Shown piece by piece: positions 55,850-64,000 of a stretch of 64,000 nucleotides of DNA. A model generated the notes under the pieces. That model was not told the DNA's origin. It did no database searches and saw nothing but the letters and a program-made list of their open reading frames with translations. The number at the start of each line of letters is the position of its first letter. Within the stretch, counting starts at the first letter, position 1. This DNA is from Chrysomallon squamiferum (taxonomy: Eukaryota > Mollusca > Gastropoda > Neomphalida > Peltospiridae): the NCBI GenBank assembly GCA_012295275.1, contig CM022678.1, positions 8,993,228 through 9,057,227 of the forward strand. Direction: 5' to 3'. Position numbers and translations under genes: made by a program.

Positions 55850-57375
55850 TTTTAAAATAGATGGTGTTGAATATACTTTTATAAGTGTATATGCACCAAA
55901 TAATATTGCAGAAAATATTTTATTTTTAAATGATTATGTAAATTTGTGGATTTTTAAAATACATCAATGACAGGAGATTTTAATGTAATTTTAGATCCTA
56001 ATTTAGATTTAGTCATTAATAATAAAACTTTCAGTATGAAAAGTGGTAATAAATTACAGATATTTATAATTATAATTTAGTTGATATTTGGCGACACAGA
56101 AATCCAGATAAAAGACAATTTACTAGATCACAAGAAGTTGAAAAAAACTATAAATCAGTCAAGAATTGATTTTTTTTTAATTTTTAGAAATTTATTACAG
56201 TTTATAAGTAATGCATATATATCCTATACCTCAGCTGGTGATCACAATTTTTTATCACTTAAAATAGATTTTTCTCAAGTAGAGAGAGGTGAAGGTATTT
56301 GAATTTTTAATAATGAACTGTTGAAAGATGAAATTTTTTGTAAAGCTCTTGTTGAAGTAATTAATAATGCTTCTGAGTGTCCTTTGTTACAGACTGAACC
56401 TGTTGTTTGATCAAATAACTTAAAATATAAGAGATTCTGCACTAAATAAGAGACAGTTAGACAATGAAAAATATTATAATATACAAAATGCTTTAAAATG
56501 AGAATATGCTAAACTAACTGTAAATAAACATCATGATTTGAGTAACATACAAAGAAGAAAAGTTAAACTTAATTGAGAGATTAAGTGTAATGGTGCTATT
56601 TTAAGATCTGAAGCTCAGTGGAATTTAGATATGGATAGAAATATGTAATATTTTTCTTAGTTTAGAAAAAGTCAAAACAGGAATCAAATTCTATTAAAGA
56701 ACTAAAAACAGTAAATGGATTAACTAGAAAAATGGAAGATATATTAGAATATGCTTATGAATTTTATTCAAAATTATTTACACAAGAAAATGTAGATACT
56801 GTTAAACAGGAAGAAATAATATATTTAATATCAAATAAAAGAATCTGAAAGTGTGAGATTGACATTACAGTTAAAGAATTAACTGAAGCTTTAAAAGAAA
56901 TGAATAGAAATAAATCACCTGGTATGGATGATCTAACAGTTGAATTTTATGTTAAATACTGGAAAACTAAAAAAAAAAAATTCATAAAGTAGTTATTTCA
57001 ATTCAAACAGAGGAAATGTTGTCGCATAGTATGAAAAAAGGGGTAACTAATCTTTTTTACAAGAAAAAACTGTAGATAAAGCAAACCTTAAAAATTACAA
57101 AGCTATCAGTATATTAAATGTAGATTATAAAATTATTTCTAAATTTCTTGCTAGTCGTGTTAAACAGGTTATGTCAACTATTATTTCATCAGAACAAAGC
57201 TGTTGTGTAAAAGGAAGAGATGTTGCTGATAATATTATGTAGTGAGGGATGTTACAGATATTGCTGAGTTAAATAATACTGAAGGGTTTGTTGTTAAAAT
57301 GGATCAAGAAAAAGCTTTTGATGGAGTGTCACAAAGTTTTATAATAAACGTTATGAAAAAAATTGAATTTTGGTG
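55850..57375 (+). mobile_element. Decayed LINE with endonuclease and reverse-transcriptase remnants (L1/Tx1-like)
   Basis: Endonuclease motifs: VYAPNN at about 55,890, GDFNVILDPNLDL at about 55,974, DIWRHRNPDKRQFT, SRIDFFLI at about 56,162 and SAGDHNFLSLKI at about 56,233. RT motifs: ELTEALKEMNRNKSPGMDDL at about 56,870, LKNYKAISILNVDYKIISKF and LASRVKQVMSTIISSEQSC near 57,100-57,200, and MDQEKAFDGVS at about 57,298. It stops abruptly in the RT domain near 57,375. It is full of frameshifts and stops, and belongs to the same family as the copies at 9,790 and 28,342. Confidence 0.8.
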
Positions 57376-57428
57376 ATAAACTGGTTGTGACAACTTGTGT
57401 AAATGATCTTAAAATTGTGTCTACTTAG

Positions 57429-57498
57429 CAGGGCAAGCTGAAATGTACCAGTGAGGATCTGTCGATGTCCCGGTTCTCATTAATTGTGTTTTACCTGG
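57429..57498 (+). CDS. Exon C0 (copy C)
   Basis: After TCTACTTAG the frame reads QGKLKCTSEDLSMSRFSLIV, then FYL, to CTGG|GTAGCC. It ends with one base (G), and the next exon begins AC, so the codon GAC is completed and the frame continues into C1. Short and without a known domain, but phase agreement supports it. Confidence 0.55.
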
Positions 57499-57615
57499 GT
57501 AGCCTGCCATTTTCTCTCACTTTACTTAATATATAATAAAAACAATGCCATTTTACGCAGTTAATTCCATATCAGTAATTTTATTATTTTTATTTAGAAA
57601 CTCTTTTACTTACAG

Positions 57616-57799
57616 ACACTGCCAGTGTGATTATCAGCTTGAAAGAGTCTGACATTTTATCTCATGTTGAGAATGTCAGCAGTAATACTAACAGAAACCA
57701 TAGAAACAGATTCCAGTCAGAATATTTTTGTCAGCAGTTCCTACAGTTCCTAGATGTTTTGAGAAGAAAGCATGCAACATCAATAGTGTTAAAAAAAAG
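57616..57799 (+). CDS. Exon C1 (copy C)
   Basis: The acceptor is TTACTTACAG and the donor AAG|GTAAGT. It is open from DTASVIISLKESDILSHVEN through NRFQSEYFCQQFLQFLDVLR and RKHATSIVLKK. It ends with two bases that are completed by C2 (AG|A). About 6% different from A1 by eye. Probably all-helical; not identified. Confidence 0.65.
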
Positions 57800-58836
57800 G
57801 TAAGTTCTTTTTGAGTAATATTATTTATTGTTGTTAGATAATTACATTTTACAGGAAAGAAGAAACTTTAGCACTTAAGATGAATTGAACTGGATAAATA
57901 AGACACATAAAAACATTAATAATGAAGATGTCATAATGAAGCTGTAGGGTATTTATTTATTTATTTGTTTATTTATTTATTTATTTATTTATTTCATGTA
58001 TTTTGTGTGATCCTTTGCGGTTTTTGCCAGGGATCTGCAATGGTCAAAGTTGTTGTAGTGATTTCCACCAGAACAGCTAAATGGGTTATATCACTGTGCA
58101 CATTTCATTGTTGTGTGTGACATTTCTGACACTGTCCACACTTAGGTAGCTGCATCAAAAACCAGATTATTCTTGTTGTTTGGCTTGGAGGTCACGTCGA
58201 GATGTTTCGTCCTTGTCACACAGTGTTGCAGTGTGGACTTTGAAATACTCAGAGTCTTTGCTCTATCTCGCAACATCTTCAGACATTTGTCCAGTGTGTC
58301 TGTGTAAAACTATATGAAAACAGATTTTTATTCAGCAGCTCCTTTGTCTTGAACTTGTACATTTAGTGCTGTTTATACTTCTGTACTGATTGATTAGTTT
58401 CTGCCATGTTTATAGATCAGAAAGTACATGAACTGGATCTTTATTTCCAGTTTTGTATTTCAATTTAATGCTGTATATATATATATATATATATATATTA
58501 GTAAATGCATTTTGCATGTGTTTATGTGTATGTGATAATTAACACTGACTTCAAACTAAAACTGAAGAGTAAATTCTAGATATATTAATTACTTCATAAT
58601 TTTAGTTAACATCACAAAATTGCAAATGAAAAAAACAACAAAAAACTCTGGAAATCTTTGTAATTGTATAAATACTTTAATCCTAGGATTAAATTAATTT
58701 CCTGTTTGAGAATCCATTTTCCCACTGGAATCTAGAACAGCATTTTCCAAATTAAACACTGTTTTAAAAATATTTTCATGTTATTATTTAAATTTCTTTT
58801 TTTAATTATTCTTAATATGTTAATTCTGTTTTTCAG
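57800..58836 (+). other. Intron C1-C2, with a single 45-bp unit
   Basis: It contains a TTTA run at 57,953-57,994, a single copy of the 45-bp minisatellite unit at about 58,215-58,260 and a TA run at 58,475-58,498. It aligns with 191-2,162 of copy A without the array expansion. Confidence 0.65.
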
Positions 58837-58935
58837 ATGCAGTAGCACAAAAGTCAGGCAGCTGAAATTCTTGATTCTCTGGACTGCCTCTGAAATCCTG
58901 GTGATCTTCTCAAAGAGGTTATTAAAAATGGAAAT
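58837..58935 (+). CDS. Exon C2 (copy C)
   Basis: 99 bp, acceptor GTTTTTCAG, donor AAAT|GTGAGT. It is open as CSSTKVRQLKFLILWTASEI, then LVIFSKRLLKME, in phase with C1. Its end phase does not fit C3 as drawn, so either the C3 start is different or an exon is missing. Confidence 0.62.
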
Positions 58936-59809
58936 GTGAGTGGTTTAGGAAAATGTTGTCTTGGTGTTTCTAATTCTGCAGTACAGGTAGCTGTGATCCC
59001 TTCTCATTACCTCTCAGTAGTTATGTTGTTGTTGTTGTTGTTGTTGTTTTTTTTATTCACTGTAGTCTTTTTTCTTTTGGATGACGTGAAACTAAACTCA
59101 AAATCGAGACTTGTTTCTGACTCGCTTGTGGCTTTGCATCTGCTAAAAAACTGTTTTTTTTTAAATCTGCATTGACTATTGAACGAAAACAGATAATATT
59201 GAATTCGCTGATAAGAAATGTTGACTTACTAATAATGTTTATGACATCAAGGCAGACATCAAATGAAATAACGATACAGAACTCTCTGGTATGGAACTAG
59301 GCAAGTCTTAGATTGTAATGTTTATATCAGTTTTCACTTTCTTAAACAATAACTGAATAAGAATTTAAAAATATATATATATTGTTTTGTTATTTATTTA
59401 TTTATTTATTATTAACACTGAACACTCTATGCATTTTTCATTATCAGTAATAGAAAATATATAAATATTGATTTTGTTTCATAAAAAAAACAATGAAAAC
59501 TTATTTTTAAAAGACATGTAGTGCTATAAGAAGCATGAAGAAGATGTATTTTCACATGAAAAATATCAAATAAACCCAACTTTTAATAATCAACAGTGAA
59601 ACAGTAAATTAAGTAAAATATTCATTTTTCACAGTGACATACACTGAATTTTTTACTTTTTATTATTATTATTATTTGTTTTTTATATTGATCTTGCTTC
59701 TTTTTCCGAGTTTTTGGAAGCAGCACATTAAATTTCAGTTTTCACTTTATAAAGAGTTCAGTGCATAATGAGATGTGAACATTCATGTTTTTTTTTGTTT
59801 TTTCTGTTA
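58936..59809 (+). other. Intron C2-C3
   Basis: It aligns with 2,251-3,127. No gene seen. Confidence 0.45.
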
Positions 59810-59961
59810 AAAAGAAAGAAGTGAGAAGACCTGAAATTAAGGAGATGTGTTATTATCTACATCACAGTCTGATGGTGAAAAGAAGAGGTGTAAAGGTTAC
59901 ACCAACTTTTATTGTAAACAAGAAGACCAGTAGACACGAAGAAATATGGATGGGTTTCCAG
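59810..59961 (+). CDS. Exon C3 (copy C), open
   Basis: The reading frame contains EVRRPEIKEMCYYLHHSLMV, KRRGVKVTPTFIVNKKTSRH and EEIWMGFQ, ending in phase 0 at CAG|GTAAGT. The acceptor is not clear: AAAAAG or GAAAG after a T-rich tract. Unlike A3 and B3 it keeps the base that maintains the frame. Confidence 0.6.
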
Positions 59962-60571
59962 GTAAGTGCCCTTTTTAAATAAATGTATTAGGGTGAAGGT
60001 ATAAATGAATACCAGATAATTAAATGTGAGAGATAGTTTAAAAAGAAGCTCATTGTATATTGAAAATTTAAGGGTTTTTAACTTTAATAATAAATTAAAA
60101 AAGTATCCAGTAACAGATGCACAGATGGATAGAAAGACAGATGATGGATTGATACACTGATTATACAGACTGCATGAAAAACAGAGTCAGAAGGTTGATT
60201 AGTAGTCATAGTTAGGCAGGTGGTAAGCAAAAGGAATAATAAAATACACACAGACACACAGACAGACAGAAGACAGACCCTAGAGAAACTGATAGAGAGG
60301 AAGATACACAGACAGACAGAAGACAGACCCTAGAGAAACTGATAGAGAGGAAGATACACAGACAGACAGAAGACAGATCCTAGATACACTGATAGAGAGG
60401 AAGATACACAGACAGAAAGAGAAGGTACAGTGATAATAACAACTAATTTGGACAGTGAGAGAGAAACTAAATAAAGTTTTATAGACAGAGTGTGTTTGTA
60501 GATGGACAGACAGAAATACTGTTGTAATTAGGTGTGTGGACAGATGTGTAGGTAGGCAGGGAGTTAATAAG
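59962..60571 (+). other. Intron of copy C, with a 50-bp repeat
   Basis: Homology with copy A ends in the GACA repeat near 60,250. Three 50-bp units (GACAGACAGAAGACAGACCC, TAGAGAAACTGATAGAGAGG, AAGATACACA) follow at 60,261-60,410. The exon with the 27-bp repeat (A3b/B3b) is absent here. Confidence 0.75.
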
Positions 60572-60970
60572 ACAGAACATATTTTCCCTTTTGATACAGA
60601 TGAAATATTGTCTCAACCACTTTTTCAGAACCCATTCATTAAATATATAAATAAATTATTGCTGTTTAGTTCTTGTATTCAAAATGGCTGATATTGCATG
60701 TGAAGTAACATCAGGTTTCCTTCCTTTTACATCTGTTGTTGAAATTTTTCATGAAAAATATCTGGAATTACCCAAAACACAAATTTATATTGCTTACAGT
60801 GTTATTCTGAAATCACTTCCAGATGAATGGAAAAGTTGTATTGACAGAAATGCTAAAAGATTAACACCTAATAAAGATTTATTTCTCTTTCATAATAATG
60901 AAATGATCAATGTCAGTACATTTACAGTTAAAATATTTTATTCTATTTTACTTTCAAAATATGTTAAAAG
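60572..60970 (+). mobile_element. LINE fragment (same family as 28,342)
   Basis: It matches 29,452-29,845 of the B LINE. One frame is open for 97 codons (VTSGFLPFTSVVEIFHEKYL, VILKSLPDEWKSCIDRNAKR). It then jumps directly to intron sequence shared with 31,026 (GATACTGATTTTTCAAC). Confidence 0.8.
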
Positions 60971-61093
60971 ATACTGATTTTTCAACAAACATTCATGTGT
61001 ATCAGTAAATGGCATTGATATACATATAACACTAAATAATGTTAATAATAAAAAAACTAAAAAATTAAATTATCTTTGTTTTTACATTTTCAG

Positions 61094-61190
61094 ACTCCTA
61101 CCACAAATCAGACAAGTGTTGTTATCTAAACATCAGAATGGGACAAATATACAGACAGCAGAACAGACAGAGATGTTTCTCAACAAACTG
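61094..61190 (+). CDS. Exon C4 (copy C), open
   Basis: 97 bp between ATTTTCAG and CTG|GTATGA. The frame LLPQIRQVLLSKHQNGTNIQ, TAEQTEMFLNKL is open to the donor in phase 0. A4 and B4 lack two bases in the middle. Its start phase needs two bases from an upstream exon, which C3 (phase 0) does not supply. This fits the loss of an intervening exon in copy C. Confidence 0.6.
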
Positions 61191-61301
61191 GTATGAAACA
61201 CAGACATTAACTTACCTGTTTAAATATCAACTTACATTCTTCTCACTTATGTATTGGTAATATATTCTCAATACAAAGAATAAGAAAAGCAGATTAGAGC
61301 A

Positions 61302-61972
61302 AGGAGAGTCCATAATAATAAGTAAAGTAATTGTAGTATACAAATAGCTTGATAACTTAGCAAGGAGAGTCCATAATAATAAGTAAAGTAATTGTAGTAT
61401 ACAAATAGCTTGATAACTTAGCAAGGAGAGTCCATAATAATAAGTAAAGTAATTGTAGTATACAAATAGCTTGATAACTTAGCAAGTAGAGTCTATAATA
61501 ATAAGTAAAGTAATTGTAGTATACAAATAGCTTGATAACTTAGCAAGGAGAGTCCATAATAATAAGTAAAGTAATTGTAGTATACAAATAGCTTGATAAC
61601 TTAGCAAGGAGAGTCCATAATAATAAGTAAAGTAATTGTAGTATACAAATAGCTTGATAACTTAGCAAGGAGAGTCTATAATAATAAGTAAAGTAATTGT
61701 AGTATACAAATAGCTTGATAACTTAGCAAGGAGAGTCTATAATAATAAGTAAAGTAATTGTAGTATACAAATAGCTTGATAACTTAGCAAGGAGAGTCCA
61801 TAATAATAAGTAAAGTAATTGTAGTATACAAATAGCTTGATAACTTAGCAAGGAGAGTCCATAATAATAAGTAAAGTAATTGTAGTATACAAATAGCTTG
61901 ATAACTTAGCAAAGAGAGTCCTTAATAATAAGTAAAGTAATTGTAGTATACAAATAGCTTGATAACTTAGTA
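61302..61972 (+). repeat. 61-bp tandem repeat, 11 copies (copy C)
   Basis: Same unit and same position, downstream of exon 4, as in copies A and B. Units are very uniform. Confidence 0.93.
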
Positions 61973-62437
<465 letters not shown>

Positions 62438-62643
62438 CAGAGGTTACTGCTATTAGTGATTTTTTATAACCAGTATTATTCTTATAACTTGTTTGTTACT
62501 GTTAGTGTATTTAAAAGTTACCAATCATTTTGAAAAAAATATTTTATGACAGTTGTATTTATATTTGCAACCATTTTTCTCTTGATTTCAAGGTCTGCCC
62601 TCTGTTAATATATATATTTTTTTCTATTTTGTTATTTCCACAG

Positions 62644-62824
62644 AAGTGACATGGGTTTCACATCATCGAAAATGAAAAGCTGATCATGTGATTCGACTGA
62701 CTAATCTTCTTGTGAAACTGGAGTTTTTGTTGAAAGCAGCCAGACCAAGACTTAAACTGCCACAAGCTTTACCACTTAGTCACATCCACTCAGTCAGAAT
62801 TTAAAATCTTTAAAAAATATTCAG
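62644..62824 (+). pseudogene. Candidate exon C5
   Basis: The acceptor is TTATTTCCACAG. From about 62,682 one frame reads DHVIRLTNLLVKLEFLLKAA, RPRLKLPQALPLSHIHSVRI, then TAA. Upstream in the exon this frame has a TGA and another frame is open, so there is either a frameshift or a different acceptor. A TTCAG|GTAATT donor follows at 62,825. Helical, HEAT-like by composition; no counterpart in A or B was recognised. Confidence 0.42.
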
Positions 62825-63662
62825 GTAATTATGTCTGTAAATATGTCTTAGTCTGTCTGTCTGTTTCTCTTTCTGTCTGCCTCCCTATTTATTTACTTTA
62901 TTTCTATCTCTCTCTGCTTTTCTGTTTGTCTGTGTGTATTTCTTTCCTTGAAAATGTTCAGATAAATATGTTTGTCTTTCTGAGAATCTGTCTATATAAC
63001 CTATGTCTCTACTTACTAAATACTTTTCTGTTTTTCCTTCTGTATGTCAGTCTCTGTCTTTACATCATTTCTTATTTGTCCCTAATTAGCAAGTTTCTTT
63101 GTTTTTTCTTTCTTTCTTTTTTTCTTTTTTGTTCCTTATGTTTTTAACATTGTAATATTTTTTTTGTAATATTTTTGAAGTATAACAAAGAAAGAAAATA
63201 TTTTAGATAATCTATCTTTAAGTTCTCTTTTGATAATTCTGAACATAAATAGCTTAAGAATCAGTTTTTTAAATAATTTTAAATTTATTTATATTTTTAA
63301 TTTATAAAAATACTCTTAAAACAAGTTTTAGTAGACAGTTGATTATTTTTATTTTATTTATTTATTTATTTATAAATCTTTCTATCTATCTTCTATCTAA
63401 CTAATGTATATATCTATCAACCTTTCATTTATTAATTAATTTTCTTTTTATTATTTAATTTTCTTATTTTTGATTTATTTAAAATATAATCATACTGAAT
63501 TACATAATATTGGATATTTACATTCATTATTATTAATCTTTTCATTATTTTATTTAATATTACAACCTACTGAATAATTTAGTATTCTATATTTTCATTA
63601 ATTATTAACACCTTTATTTTTGTTTATTTACTTATTTTTTAACTAGGTTTTAAATTTATCAG
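62825..63662 (+). other. Intron
   Basis: T-rich with short CTGT/TCTA runs. No gene seen. Confidence 0.4.
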
Positions 63663-63772
63663 GAAACAGTTTTGGAATCCAGGCTTTCCGAGCTGTGTGT
63701 TTGGCAATGTGTTCTAACACAACAGTGATCTTCCTTAGCCTCACCACCAACAAAACAGACACTGAGAGTGCT
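63663..63772 (+). CDS. Candidate exon C6, open
   Basis: The acceptor is AATTTATCAG and the donor GCT|GTGAGT. The frame NSFGIQAFRAVCLAMCSNTT, VIFLSLTTNKTDTESA is open over the whole exon and ends in phase 0. Not identified. It lies in the same orientation as C0-C5 and could belong to the same gene. Confidence 0.5.
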
Positions 63773-63794
63773 GTGAGTAATCTTAGTTATAACT

Positions 63795-63839
63795 GTTATA
63801 AAATGTTTTATAATAATAATAATAGTAGTGGTAGTAGTA

Positions 63840-63887
<48 letters not shown>

Positions 63888-64000
63888 CCCAAGAACAAGA
63901 AATTATTTTTATATTTATATATATGTATAATTGTGAAAAACAAATTCTTGTTTTCTCTTCTTCTTCATCTTCTTCTTCTTCTTCTTCTTCTTCTTCTTCT
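63795..64000 (+). repeat. (AAT)n and (CTT)n microsatellites at the window end
   Basis: An (AAT/AGT)n runs over about 63,808-63,885, and (CTT)n from about 63,955 is cut by the end of the window. Confidence 0.93.

Overview
The window is eukaryotic and, by every sign, from an AT-rich invertebrate genome. Exon-sized open stretches are bounded by GT...AG splice sites and separated by long introns. Microsatellites (AAT, AAC, CT, TG/CA, GACA) and minisatellites are very abundant. There are L1/Tx1-like non-LTR retrotransposon remnants and a THAP-type zinc finger. A lophotrochozoan such as a mollusc is a reasonable guess, but nothing here proves the phylum. No prokaryotic gene, tRNA, rRNA or CRISPR array was seen.

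Most of the window is one gene region present in several copies. Copy A (1-23,800) and copy B (24,001-about 40,143) are direct copies separated by exactly 200 Ns. B starts in the middle of an exon that lies at 3,128-3,273 in A, and both run in the same order to a common end. This is the pattern expected when the overlapping ends of two haplotype contigs were not merged, although a real tandem duplication is possible. Copy C (about 57,430-62,200 and onward) is a more diverged direct copy. Its exons are mostly open and the first three chain in phase, whereas A and B share frameshifts. The encoded protein looks alpha-helical and I could not identify it.

The block 41,900-47,100 (D) lies on the minus strand. 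It is related to one A/B exon (13,630 and 33,045) and carries a degenerate CAMSAP/Patronin-like coiled-coil segment. On the plus strand, 55,399-55,637 carries a broken piece of the CAMSAP calponin-homology domain, next to a decayed LINE and directly upstream of copy C. The locus is therefore a mosaic of fragments from at least two genes. A CpG-containing stretch near 47,040-47,090 with a perfect CRE (TGACGTCA) may be the promoter of D.

Between them, 47,100-55,000 is mostly non-coding. It holds a duplicated exon-like piece (49,806 and 53,114), a LINE 3' fragment with a 65-bp tandem repeat (51,420-52,000), and a possible small minus-strand gene (53,890-54,922). The tandem repeats differ strongly in copy number between paralogous positions: 45-bp (22 against 1), 56-bp (about 30 against 2), 27-bp (9 against 19) and 61-bp (9, 11, 11). 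These arrays produce long open frames on both strands that are not genes.
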